38,108 bases of DNA from Burkholderia paludis. Its GTDB lineage: Bacteria > Pseudomonadota > Gammaproteobacteria > Burkholderiales > Burkholderiaceae. Both the position numbers and the translations under genes were made by a program. The DNA is taken from positions 1 to 38,108 of the forward strand of contig NZ_JPGL01000081.1 of assembly GCF_000732615.1 (NCBI RefSeq), given 5' to 3'. The notes beneath the pieces are model-generated. The model ran no database searches. It was not told where the DNA came from and worked only from the letters and a program-made list of their open reading frames with translations. Below, piece after piece: positions 9,126 to 17,096 of this stretch; position 1 is the first letter of the stretch, and every line of letters starts with the position of its first letter.

Positions 9126-10208
9126 ATGGAGAAGCAACAAGAGTCGCGCGATGCGCAGAACCGCGAGCCGCACTTGCGCAGCGTCCGGCTGACGAGCGAC
9201 TTCAGCATGCCGAGGCTGTCGGCGATCGAGATCGGCAGCTATCTGTTCGCGCTCGTCACGATGGTGCTCGTCCTCGAGCTCAGGCTGCTCGGCGGGCTGC
9301 TCGCGGGGCTGCTGGTCTACCAGTTGATCCACACGATCGCGCCCGCGATCGAACGCCATACGACGAGCATGCGCGCGCGCTGGGTCGCCGTCGTGCTGCT
9401 GGCCATCGCGATCGTCGGCGGGCTGACGGGCCTGACGATCGGCATCATCGAGCACTTCGAACACACGGTGCCGAACCTGCAGAGCCTGCTCGGCCAGTTG
9501 ATGCAGATCGTCGAGCAGACCCGCGCGCGCACGCCGGCCTGGATCGCCAACCTGCTGCCGGTCGACGTCGAACAGATGAAGGCGAAGGCCACCGTGCTGA
9601 TGCACACGCACATGGATCAGCTCCAGCAGAGTGGCAAGAGCGTCGCGCGCGGCTTCGGCCACGTGCTGTTCGGGATGATCATCGGCGCGATGATCGCGAT
9701 CGGCGTCGAGCACGGCAAGGTGCGCCGGCCGCTGTCGACCGCGCTCGTCACGCGCGTGTCGCGCTTCGCCGACGCGTTCCGCCGGATCGTGTTCGCGCAG
9801 ATCAAGATCTCCGCGATCAACGCGGTGTTCACCGGCATCTACCTGCTCGTCGCGCTGCCGATCTTCCACGAGCGGCTGCCGCTGTCGAAGACGCTGGTGC
9901 TCGTCACGTTCATCGTCGGCCTGCTGCCCGTGATCGGCAACCTGATCTCGAACACGCTGATCGTCGCCGTGTCGATGTCGGTCAGCATGGGCACCGCAAT
10001 CGCGTCGCTCGCGTTCCTCGTGATCATCCACAAGCTCGAGTACTTCCTGAACGCGAAGATCATCGGCGGCCAGATCGAATCGCGCGCCTGGGAACTGCTG
10101 CTCGCGATGCTCGTCATGGAAGCCGCCTTCGGCCTGCCCGGCGTGATCGCCGCGCCGATCTTCTATGCGTACCTCAAACGCGAGCTGTACATGCTGCGGC
10201 TGATCTGA
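9126..10208 (+). CDS. AI-2E family transporter (PerM/TqsA-like membrane protein)
   Basis: 360-residue membrane protein of the AI-2E transporter family (Pfam AI-2E_transport). Members include TqsA, an autoinducer-2 exporter, and Na+/H+ antiporters, so substrate is unassigned. A hydrophilic N-terminus of about 30 residues is followed by paired helices (about 35-100), a soluble central segment with amphipathic helices (about 105-175), then four or five helices with the family motifs GLLPVIGNLISN and LEYFLNAKIIGG. The ATG at 9126 has GAGGAAA upstream. A TATACT hexamer at 8996-9001 could be its -10 but lacks a matching -35. The gene ends at a bidirectional terminator facing purU. Confidence 0.9.
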   Translation: MEKQQESRDAQNREPHLRSVRLTSDFSMPRLSAIEIGSYLFALVTMVLVLELRLLGGLLAGLLVYQLIHTIAPAIERHTTSMRARWVAVVLLAIAIVGGLTGLTIGIIEHFEHTVPNLQSLLGQLMQIVEQTRARTPAWIANLLPVDVEQMKAKATVLMHTHMDQLQQSGKSVARGFGHVLFGMIIGAMIAIGVEHGKVRRPLSTALVTRVSRFADAFRRIVFAQIKISAINAVFTGIYLLVALPIFHERLPLSKTLVLVTFIVGLLPVIGNLISNTLIVAVSMSVSMGTAIASLAFLVIIHKLEYFLNAKIIGGQIESRAWELLLAMLVMEAAFGLPGVIAAPIFYAYLKRELYMLRLI

Positions 10209-10227
10209 CGCCCGCGCCCCGCATGAA

Positions 10228-10261
10228 AAAACGCCGCGCCCCGTAAAGGGCGCGGCGTTTT
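10228..10261. terminator. Bidirectional terminator between AI-2E gene and purU
   Basis: ACGCCGCGCCC (10231-10241), a 6-nt loop and GGGCGCGGCGT (10248-10258) form a perfect 11-bp stem flanked by A-run and T-run on both sides (aaaaaa before, ttttct after). It can terminate both converging genes. Confidence 0.9.
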
Positions 10262-10304
10262 CTTTCGGGGCCGGCCAACCGGGGGCCGGCCGGCGGTCGG
10301 CAGA

Positions 10305-11189
10305 TCAGCGGAACACGACCGTCTTCGTCCCGTTCAGCACGATCCGGTGCTCGACGTGCCACTTCACCGCGCGCGCCAGCGTCACGCATTCGACATCGCG
10401 GCCGATGGCCGTGAGCTGATCGGGCGTCATGCTGTGGTCCACGCGCTCCACTTCCTGCTCGATGATCGGACCTTCGTCGAGATCGGTCGTCACGTAGTGC
10501 GCGGTCGCGCCGATCAGCTTCACGCCGCGGTCGAACGCCTGGTAGTAAGGCTTCGCGCCCTTGAAGCTCGGCAGGAACGAATGGTGGATGTTGATCGCGC
10601 GCCCGGCGAGCTGCTGGCACATGTTCGGCGACAGGATCTGCATGTAGCGCGCGAGCACGACGAGATCGGCCTTGTGCTCGTCGATCACTTCCAGCACGCG
10701 CGCTTCCTGCGCGGCCTTCGCCGCATCGGACGAACCGCCGATCAGCGGGAAATGATGGAACGGGATGTTGTAGCTCGCGGCGAGCTGGTAGAACTCCTTG
10801 TGGTTCGACACGATCGCCGGGATCTCGATCGGCAGCTGGCCGGTGCGATAGCGGAACAGCAGGTCGTTCAGGCAGTGGCCGATCTTCGACACCATGATGA
10901 CGACACGCGGTTTCACGGCTGCGTCGTGCAGTTCCCAGCGCATCGAGAACTGCTCGGCGAGCGGCGTGAACTCCCGGCGCAGCACCTCGAGCGCCGACGC
11001 GGCATCCGCGCCGCCGCCGTCCTGCTCGAAATGCACGCGCATGAAGAATTCGCTGGTGCGGCTGTCGCCGAACTGCGCCGAATCGAGGATGTTGTTGCTG
11101 CGCTCGAACAGGAAGCCCGAGACCGCATGGACGATGCCGTGCCGGTCGGGGCACGACAGTTTCAAGATAAAGCTGTGATCGGTCGGCAT
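10305..11189 (-). CDS. purU: Formyltetrahydrofolate deformylase
   Basis: 294-residue PurU, which hydrolyses 10-formyl-tetrahydrofolate to formate and THF, balancing one-carbon pools and supplying formate for PurT-dependent purine synthesis. An N-terminal ACT domain (SFILKLSCPDRHGIVHAVS, residues about 6-85) precedes a formyltransferase-fold catalytic domain (about 90-294). This carries the INIHHSFLPSF motif (catalytic His) and ATAHYVTTDLDEGPIIEQ (catalytic Asp). The ATG at 11189 has GGGAG at good spacing. It is the last of four close minus-strand genes (apt, LysE-type exporter, Nudix hydrolase, purU), 74 nt after the Nudix gene. Confidence 0.95.
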   Translation of the reverse strand: MPTDHSFILKLSCPDRHGIVHAVSGFLFERSNNILDSAQFGDSRTSEFFMRVHFEQDGGGADAASALEVLRREFTPLAEQFSMRWELHDAAVKPRVVIMVSKIGHCLNDLLFRYRTGQLPIEIPAIVSNHKEFYQLAASYNIPFHHFPLIGGSSDAAKAAQEARVLEVIDEHKADLVVLARYMQILSPNMCQQLAGRAINIHHSFLPSFKGAKPYYQAFDRGVKLIGATAHYVTTDLDEGPIIEQEVERVDHSMTPDQLTAIGRDVECVTLARAVKWHVEHRIVLNGTKTVVFR

Positions 11190-11263
11190 GACCGCTACTC
11201 CCTTCGTTTCCGTATTCGTCAAATTGCCCGTTCGCACCGCCGGAGCGCGCCTTGCGGCGCGCG

Positions 11264-12130
11264 TCACGCGGCCGGTGCGAACAGGGCGTCGATGCCCGCC
11301 GCGTCGGCCGCCGCGAGCCATCGGTGGCGCAGCAGCGTATCGAGCGTCGCGAGGCTCGCATCCATCGTTGCACGGCCCGCGCGCAGCCAGCCGATCACCT
11401 CGGGCATGCCGGCCAGCAGGTGCTCGGCCACTTCGCCGTCCTGGTTGCGCGGCGCGAAGTCGTGCGGCAGCGGCAGGTCGTACACGAAGATCAGCTCGGA
11501 TTGCGTGCCTTCCGGCAGCGAGCTCAGTACCTGCACCGCGCGGCCCGCGATCGCGCGCGCCGCCAGCTCGGCCGGAATGCCGGCTTCTTCCCAGCACTCC
11601 TTCGCAAGCGTCTCGTGAACGCCCAGCCCCCAGCCGATCCCGCCCGCGACGACGTTGTCGAGCATGCCGGGGTCGGTTGCCTTGGTGTCGCTGCGGCGGC
11701 CGAGCCACATCCGCGGCGCGGCCGCGGCGGACGGCTCGCCCGGCGCAGCCGCATATTCTACGATGCCGTTCAGGTGCACCGCGTAAGTCTGCGTGCCGAA
11801 AAAGCGCGACGCGGCGCGCTCGATGTACGCGAGCGGCGGATCGTCGAAGCGGTTGCGGATCGCATAGATCTCGTCGCGCCAGCCGGGAATCGCGCCCTCG
11901 GCCGCCAGTGCGCCGATCGCGCTCGCGAGCGCCATGCTGCGCGCATCGACCGAGTCGTAGCGCGCCGACAGCACGACGCGCTCGCCGCTCAGCTCGAACA
12001 CGTCGGGCCAGCGCGCGAGCTTCGCGACGTCCTGGCGGCGCACCCAGCCGACCGCCTGGCCGGCGATCTCGAAACGCAGGTGCGCGGCCGGATCGAAGCG
12101 GCGCGCGGCCGCGATGCAGGGGAACGTCAT
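11264..12130 (-). CDS. Nudix hydrolase with DUF4743 N-terminal domain
   Basis: 288-residue protein with an N-terminal DUF4743-like region (about 1-125, including VGWVRRQDVAKL and YAIRNRFDDPPLAYIERAA) and a C-terminal Nudix fold. The Nudix box reads GGIGWGLGVHETLAKECWEEAGI: the KECWEEAG metal-binding glutamates are present, but the first box glutamate is replaced by Leu. That replacement is, as I recall, usual in this subfamily, which is related to the Nudix domain fused to thiamine pyrophosphokinase in fungal Tnr3. Substrate is unknown; damaged thiamine diphosphates or nucleotide sugars are possible. It begins 5 nt after the LysE-type gene stop, so the two are co-transcribed. Confidence 0.88.
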   Translation of the reverse strand: MTFPCIAAARRFDPAAHLRFEIAGQAVGWVRRQDVAKLARWPDVFELSGERVVLSARYDSVDARSMALASAIGALAAEGAIPGWRDEIYAIRNRFDDPPLAYIERAASRFFGTQTYAVHLNGIVEYAAAPGEPSAAAAPRMWLGRRSDTKATDPGMLDNVVAGGIGWGLGVHETLAKECWEEAGIPAELAARAIAGRAVQVLSSLPEGTQSELIFVYDLPLPHDFAPRNQDGEVAEHLLAGMPEVIGWLRAGRATMDASLATLDTLLRHRWLAAADAAGIDALFAPAA

Positions 12131-12135
12131 CGCCG

Positions 12136-12750
12136 TCAGTCCTTCAGGGCGACGCGGATGCCGAGTGCGATGAACGTCGCGCCGGCCAGCCGGTCAAGCC
12201 ATACGCCGGCCTTCGGGCGGCGCTTCAGCCAGGCGCCGATCATGCCGGCGCCGACGCCGAACAGCGAGAACACCACGGCCGTCTGCAGCATGAACAGCGC
12301 GCCGAGTTCGAACATCTGCAGCGTCACGCCCTGCGCACCGTGCGGATCGACGAACTGCGGCAGGAACACGACGAAGAACAGCGTGACCTTCGGGTTCATC
12401 AGGTTGCCGATCACGCTCTGCCGGAAGATCGTGCCGAGCGGCTGCGGCGGACGCGCATGCGCATTGGCGAGGCCCTGGCTGCGCAGCGCCTTGATGCCGA
12501 TCCACACGAGGTACGCGGCGCCCGCGAGCTTCAGGATCTCGAATGCGACCGGCGACGAACGCAGCACGGCCGCGACGCCGAGCGCCGCGAGCGTCGTGTG
12601 GAACAGGATCCCGGCCGTGAAGCCGAGCGCGGCGACGAAACCGGCCGCGCGGCCCTGCGAGATGCCGCGCGCGAGCACCTGCAGGTTGTCGGGCCCCGGC
12701 GCGCATGTGATCGCGATCGACGTGGCGAGAAACAGCATGAAGTTGGGCAT
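12136..12750 (-). CDS. LysE/RhtB family amino-acid exporter
   Basis: 204-residue membrane protein with about six helices and the family hallmarks ITCAPGPDNLQVLARGISQG (near residues 13-32) and NPKVTLFFVVFLPQF. Family members export lysine, threonine, homoserine or related compounds driven by the proton gradient; the substrate here is not readable. The ATG at 12750 has GAGG upstream, and in-frame sequence upstream belongs to another frame of apt. The gene lies 41 nt after apt and 5 nt before the Nudix gene, indicating one transcript. Confidence 0.92.
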   Translation of the reverse strand: MPNFMLFLATSIAITCAPGPDNLQVLARGISQGRAAGFVAALGFTAGILFHTTLAALGVAAVLRSSPVAFEILKLAGAAYLVWIGIKALRSQGLANAHARPPQPLGTIFRQSVIGNLMNPKVTLFFVVFLPQFVDPHGAQGVTLQMFELGALFMLQTAVVFSLFGVGAGMIGAWLKRRPKAGVWLDRLAGATFIALGIRVALKD

Positions 12751-12791
12751 CGTGACCTCGCTGTGGAACAGGAACCAGGACGGACCGGCGT

Positions 12792-13358
12792 TCAGTGGCC
12801 CGCGAATTCGGTAACGGTGTAGACGGGCAGCCCCGCGTCGCGCAGCAGCGCCGAACCGCCGAGATCGGGCAGGTCGATGATCGCCGCGCCTTCGACGACC
12901 TCCGCACCGAGCCGCTGCAGCAGGTTGCGCCCTGCCATCATGGTGCCGCCGGTCGCGATCAGGTCGTCCATGATGATCACGCGGTCGCCGGGGCGGCACG
13001 CGTCCTCGTGAATCTCGACCGTCGCGCGGCCGTATTCGAGTTCGTACGACTCCGACTGGGTCTTGTACGGCAGCTTGCCGACCTTGCGGATCGGCACGAA
13101 GCCGACGCTCAGCTCGTACGCGACGATCGGCGCGATGATGAAGCCGCGCGCGTCGAGGCCGGCGACGTAGTCGAGCTTCGCATCGACATAGCGCTCGACG
13201 AACAGGTCGACGAGGATGCGCAGCGCCTTCGGGCTCTGCAGCAGCGTCGTAATGTCGCGGAACATCACGCCCGGCTGCGGCCAGTCGGGCACCGTGCGGA
13301 TCTGGCTGTGGATGAAGGCGACCGGATCGAGCGGTGCGCCCGACGACGAGTGCGGCAT
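12792..13358 (-). CDS. apt: Adenine phosphoribosyltransferase
   Basis: 188-residue APRT, which salvages adenine with PRPP to AMP plus pyrophosphate in the cytoplasm. The type I phosphoribosyltransferase PRPP loop is VIIMDDLIATGGT, with PGVMFRDITTLL and LDARGFIIAPIVAYEL matching APRT. The ATG at 13358 has GGAGAG 4-5 nt upstream. Unusually, the T-run of a strong intrinsic terminator ends directly against this ribosome-binding site, so apt must be expressed by read-through, by antitermination, or from a start site inside the terminator. It heads a probable four-gene unit with the LysE-type exporter, the Nudix hydrolase and purU. Confidence 0.95.
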   Translation of the reverse strand: MPHSSSGAPLDPVAFIHSQIRTVPDWPQPGVMFRDITTLLQSPKALRILVDLFVERYVDAKLDYVAGLDARGFIIAPIVAYELSVGFVPIRKVGKLPYKTQSESYELEYGRATVEIHEDACRPGDRVIIMDDLIATGGTMMAGRNLLQRLGAEVVEGAAIIDLPDLGGSALLRDAGLPVYTVTEFAGH

Positions 13359-13369
13359 GAAACTCTCCG

Positions 13370-13402
13370 AAAAAAACGGTGCGCGAAGATCGGGCACCGT
13401 TT
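13370..13402 (-). terminator. Strong terminator abutting the apt ribosome-binding site
   Basis: On the minus strand AAACGGTGC, an 11-nt loop and GCACCGTTT form a 9-bp stem and run into a total of seven Ts, then directly CGGAGAG (the apt Shine-Dalgarno) and ATG at 13358. It starts 38 nt after the kefB-like stop codon. It could be that gene's terminator, an apt attenuator, or both. Confidence 0.8.
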
Positions 13403-13440
13403 CTAAAAAATACGGGTCAGGTTGTCGGACCAGGCACGGC

Positions 13441-15447
13441 TTACGCCGCCGCGGCCGGCGGATCGCGCCGGTGGCGCGACAGCCGCTCCTCCGCGAGCGC
13501 AAGCGCCTCAGGCAGCCCGCGCAGCACGACGATATCGCTCGCTCGCAGCTTGGTCTGCGGATCGGGTTCGACGCCGCGGATGCCGTGCCGGCGGATCGCC
13601 GTGACCTCCAGCCCGAGCGCATACAGCCCGAGCTCCTCCAGCGAGCGCCCGACCGCGTCCGCGCGCGCATCGACCGGCACCGATTGTAGCCGCACCTGCT
13701 CGTGGTCGTCGTCGTCCGCATCGTCCGCGCCGCGGAAATAGCCGCGCAGCAGGCTGTAGCGCTCGTCGCGCATCTCCTCGACGCGCCGCACGACCTTGCG
13801 CATCGGCACGCCCACCAGCACCAGCGTGTGCGACGCGAGCATCAGGCTGCCCTCGACGATTTCCGGAATCACCTCGGTCGCGCCGGCCGCCAGCAGCTTC
13901 TCGAGATCGGCATCGTCGACGGTGCGCACGATCGCGGGCAGCGTCGGCTCGAGCTCGTGCACATGATGGAGCACCCGCAGCGCGGACGGCGTGTTCGCAT
14001 AGGTGATCGCCACCGCCGCCGCGCGGTGGATACCGGCCGCGAGCAGCGACTCGCGGCGCGCCGCGTCGCCGAACACGACCGATTCGCCGGCCGCCGCGGC
14101 CGCGCTCACGCGATCGGGATCGAGGTCGAGCGCGACGTACGAGATGCCTTCCTGTTCGAGCATGCGCGCCAGGTTCTGGCCCGCGCGGCCGTAGCCGCAG
14201 ATGATCACGTGGCCGCGCTGCTTGAGGCTTTGCGTCGCGATTCGCGTCATCTGCAGCGACTGCTGCATCCACTCGGTCGACGACAGCCGCATCACGATCC
14301 GGTCGGCGTTCTGAATCAGGAACGGCGCGGCCAGCATCGACAGCAGCATCGACGCGAGGATCGCCTGCAGCAGCGTCGAATCGACGAGATGGCGATCGAG
14401 GATCAGGTTCAGCAGCACGAAGCCGAATTCGCCGGCCTGCGCGAGCCCGATGCCGGTGCGCATCGCGACGCCCGGCGTCGCGCCGAACAGCCGGGCGAGC
14501 CCGGCGATCATCGTCCCCTTGAACAGGATCTGCCCGACGAAGAAGCCGAGCACGAGCAGCGGATGCTCCCAGATCACGCGCGGATCGAGCAGCATCCCGG
14601 TCGTCACGAAGAACAGGCCGAGCAGCACGTCGCGGAACGGCTTGATGTCCTCCTCCACCTGATGGCGGAACGGCGTCTCGGAAATGAGCATCCCCGCGAT
14701 GAACGCGCCGAGCGCGAGCGACAGGCCGAAGCGGTCGGTGATGAAGGCGGCGCCGAGCGTGACGAGCAGCAGGTTCAGCACGAACAGCTCCTGCGAGCGG
14801 CGCCGCGCGACGACGTTGAGCCAGCGCGTCATGAAGCGCTGGCCGACGATCAGCAGCAGCGCGAGCGCGATCACGATCTTGAGCGCCGCGAAGCCGAGCG
14901 TGATCGCGAGATCCTTCGACGATTCGGCGCCGAACGCGGCGATCACGATCAGCAGCGGCACGACCGCGAGATCCTGGAACAGGAGCACGCCGAAGATGTT
15001 GCGGCCGTGCTCGGTCTCGATCTCGAGCCGCTCGGCGAGCATCTTCGACACGATCGCCGTCGACGACATCGCGAGCGCGCCGCCGAGTGCGATGCTGCCC
15101 TGCCACGTGATGTGCACCCAGTGCTCGAACAGCGCGCCGAGCACCAGCGCGAGCACAAGGGTCGCGACGACCTGCAGCAGCCCGAGCCCGAACACGAGCC
15201 GCTGCATCGCCCTCAGCTTCGCCAGCGAGAACTCCAGGCCGATCGAAAACATCAGGAACACCACGCCGAATTCCGCGAGATGCTCCGCGCGCTCCAGATC
15301 CGCCGCGATGCCGAACGCATGCGGGCCGACCAGGATGCCGACGGTCAGGTAGCCGAGCATCGGCGGCAGGTTCAACGAACGGAATACGACGACGCCCACC
15401 ACCGAGGCCAGCAGCAGCAGCAGGGTCATTTCGAGCGGCGAAATCAC
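13441..15447 (-). CDS. Monovalent cation:proton antiporter, CPA2/KefB family
   Basis: 668-residue CPA2 antiporter. The N-terminal part (about 1-385) has roughly 12 helices with the Kef/CPA2 motif HGRNIFGVLLFQDLAVVPLL (147-166) and GAFIAGMLISETPFRHQVEE. A cytosolic RCK/TrkA-N domain follows, with the nucleotide-binding loop GYGRAG (418-423), and then a TrkA-C domain (about 560-650, up to LRASDIVVLRG). It probably exchanges K+ or Na+ for H+ under nucleotide or thiol control. The GTG at 15447 is preferred because GAGGA lies 10 nt upstream; an in-frame ATG at 15429 has no such site. Divergent from kdsD. The C-terminal RCK resembles KefB/KefC, but glutathione gating is not shown. Confidence 0.93.
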   Translation of the reverse strand: MISPLEMTLLLLLASVVGVVVFRSLNLPPMLGYLTVGILVGPHAFGIAADLERAEHLAEFGVVFLMFSIGLEFSLAKLRAMQRLVFGLGLLQVVATLVLALVLGALFEHWVHITWQGSIALGGALAMSSTAIVSKMLAERLEIETEHGRNIFGVLLFQDLAVVPLLIVIAAFGAESSKDLAITLGFAALKIVIALALLLIVGQRFMTRWLNVVARRRSQELFVLNLLLVTLGAAFITDRFGLSLALGAFIAGMLISETPFRHQVEEDIKPFRDVLLGLFFVTTGMLLDPRVIWEHPLLVLGFFVGQILFKGTMIAGLARLFGATPGVAMRTGIGLAQAGEFGFVLLNLILDRHLVDSTLLQAILASMLLSMLAAPFLIQNADRIVMRLSSTEWMQQSLQMTRIATQSLKQRGHVIICGYGRAGQNLARMLEQEGISYVALDLDPDRVSAAAAAGESVVFGDAARRESLLAAGIHRAAAVAITYANTPSALRVLHHVHELEPTLPAIVRTVDDADLEKLLAAGATEVIPEIVEGSLMLASHTLVLVGVPMRKVVRRVEEMRDERYSLLRGYFRGADDADDDDHEQVRLQSVPVDARADAVGRSLEELGLYALGLEVTAIRRHGIRGVEPDPQTKLRASDIVVLRGLPEALALAEERLSRHRRDPPAAAA

Positions 15448-15558
15448 GGGCAAAGCGTCCTCGTTCGTCGGGGCCACGGGAAAGCGGGCGCGGCAGGGTG
15501 GCGGTGGACAGGCAACTTCGGACGAGTCAGAAGGCCCGGCGCGGCGAACAAACGCCTT

Positions 15559-15567
15559 TGCTATACT
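15559..15567 (+). promoter_or_regulatory. Extended -10 promoter of kdsD (leaderless start predicted)
   Basis: TGcTATACT is a good extended -10 element. The expected transcription start, 6-7 nt downstream, falls on or next to the A of the kdsD ATG at 15574. No clear -35 lies at the normal distance, which extended -10 promoters tolerate. Confidence 0.6.
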
Positions 15568-15573
15568 CCGCGC

Positions 15574-16557
15574 ATGATAGCGAAAATCAATGATGACCGG
15601 GCGCTCGCGCTCGCCCGCGACGTGCTCGACATCGAGGCGGACGCCGTGCGCGCACTGCGCGACCAGCTCGACGGCGGCTTCGTCCAGGCCGTCGAGCTGC
15701 TGCTCGGCTGTCGCGGCCGCGTGGTGGTGTCCGGGATCGGCAAATCGGGGCATATTGCCCGCAAGATCGCCGCAACGCTCGCCAGCACGGGCACGCCGGC
15801 GTTCTTCGTCCACCCTGCCGAGGCCAGCCACGGCGACCTCGGGATGGTCACCTCCGACGACGTCTTCATCGGCATCTCCTATTCCGGCGAATCCGAGGAA
15901 CTGGTCGCGATCCTGCCGCTCGTCAAGCGGATCGGCGCGAAGCTGATCGCGATCACGGGCCGGGCGGAATCCAGCCTCGGCACGCTCGCCGACGTGAACC
16001 TGAACGCAGCGGTCTCGAAAGAGGCCTGCCCGCTGAACCTCGCGCCCACCGCGAGCACGACCGCCGCGCTCGCGCTCGGCGACGCGCTCGCCGTCGCCGT
16101 GCTCGACGCGCGCGGCTTCGGTTCGGAAGATTTCGCGCGCTCGCACCCGGGCGGCGCGCTCGGCCGGCGCCTGCTCACCTACGTGCGCGACGTGATGCGC
16201 TCGGGCGACGACGTGCCGTCCGTCGGGCTCGACGCGACGCTGTCGGACGCGCTGTTCCAGATCACCGCGAAGCGCCTGGGCATGACCGCCGTGGTCGACG
16301 CCGACGGCAAGGTCGCGGGCATCTTCACCGACGGCGACCTGCGCCGCGTGCTGGCGCGCGACGGCGACTTCCGCTCGCTGCCGATCACCGACGTGATGAC
16401 GCGCGACCCGCGCACGATTGCGCCGGATCACCTGGCGGTCGAGGCCGTGGAACTGATGGAGCGCTACCGGATCAACCAGATGCTGGTGGTCGATGCCCGC
16501 GGCGCGCTGATCGGCGCGCTGAACATGCACGACCTGTTTTCGAAGAAGGTGATCTGA
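15574..16557 (+). CDS. kdsD: D-arabinose 5-phosphate isomerase (KpsF/GutQ family)
   Basis: 327-residue isomerase converting ribulose 5-phosphate to arabinose 5-phosphate, the first step of Kdo synthesis for lipopolysaccharide. An N-terminal SIS domain (VVSGIGKSGHIARKIAATLAS, GISYSGESEE, HPGGALGRRLL) is followed by two CBS domains (about 205-327; VAGIFTDGDLRRVLARDG, MHDLFSKKVI). Length and sequence match E. coli KdsD. The ATG at 15574 fits the family start but has no ribosome-binding site and an extended -10 ends only 6 nt before it, so the mRNA is probably leaderless. The stop codon overlaps the kdsC start by one base (TGATG). Confidence 0.96.
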   Translation: MIAKINDDRALALARDVLDIEADAVRALRDQLDGGFVQAVELLLGCRGRVVVSGIGKSGHIARKIAATLASTGTPAFFVHPAEASHGDLGMVTSDDVFIGISYSGESEELVAILPLVKRIGAKLIAITGRAESSLGTLADVNLNAAVSKEACPLNLAPTASTTAALALGDALAVAVLDARGFGSEDFARSHPGGALGRRLLTYVRDVMRSGDDVPSVGLDATLSDALFQITAKRLGMTAVVDADGKVAGIFTDGDLRRVLARDGDFRSLPITDVMTRDPRTIAPDHLAVEAVELMERYRINQMLVVDARGALIGALNMHDLFSKKVI

Positions 16558-17093
16558 TGAGCGCAGCGCTGACTGCGGCCGAGCGCGCAAGCCGCGTGAA
16601 GCTGATGATTTTCGACGTCGACGGCGTGCTGACCGACGGCGGCCTGCTGTTTACCGCGGCCGGCGACGCGATGAAGTCGTTCAACTCGCTGGACGGCCAC
16701 GGCGTGAAGCTGCTCGGCGAAGCCGGCATCGCGACCGCCATCATCACGGGCCGCCGCTCGGACATCGTCGCGGCGCGCGCGAAGGAAATGAAGATCACGC
16801 ACCTGTTCCAGGGCGTCGAGGACAAGCTCGCCGTGTTCGCCGACCTGATCGCCTCGCTCGGCCTCGCCGCCGACGCATGCGGCTACATGGGCGACGACTG
16901 GCCCGATCTGCCCGTGATGCTGCGCTGCGGCTTCGCGACCGCGCCCGCGAACGCGCACCCCGAGGTGATCGCCCGTGCGCACTGGGTCGCCGAGGCCCGC
17001 GGCGGCCAGGGCGCCGTGCGCGAAGTGTGCGACGCGATCCTGCGTGCGCAGCATCGCTACGACGCGCTGCTCGCGGCGGCCTGCGGAGCCTGA
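16557..17093 (+). CDS. kdsC: 3-deoxy-manno-octulosonate-8-phosphatase
   Basis: 178-residue HAD-superfamily phosphatase that dephosphorylates Kdo 8-phosphate to Kdo. The HAD motif FDVDGVLTDGG gives the nucleophile Asp20 and Asp22. ITGRRSDIV (motif II) and GYMGDDWPDLPVM (motif IV) complete the site. It has no cap domain, as expected for the C0 type. It overlaps kdsD by one base and lies 3 nt before lptC, so it is translationally linked to both. Confidence 0.97.
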   Translation: MSAALTAAERASRVKLMIFDVDGVLTDGGLLFTAAGDAMKSFNSLDGHGVKLLGEAGIATAIITGRRSDIVAARAKEMKITHLFQGVEDKLAVFADLIASLGLAADACGYMGDDWPDLPVMLRCGFATAPANAHPEVIARAHWVAEARGGQGAVREVCDAILRAQHRYDALLAAACGA

Positions 17094-17096
17094 CCG

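Noticed and set aside
13702..15573. Open frame continuous with kdsD but running antisense to the kefB-like gene
   Set aside because: The upstream 620 codons have no family similarity and KdsD begins at 15574. A shadow of the CPA2 antiporter gene.
15448..16590. Minus-strand extension upstream of the kefB-like start, antisense to kdsD
   Set aside because: In frame and open, but it lacks antiporter features; the GTG with a ribosome-binding site at 15447 explains the gene.
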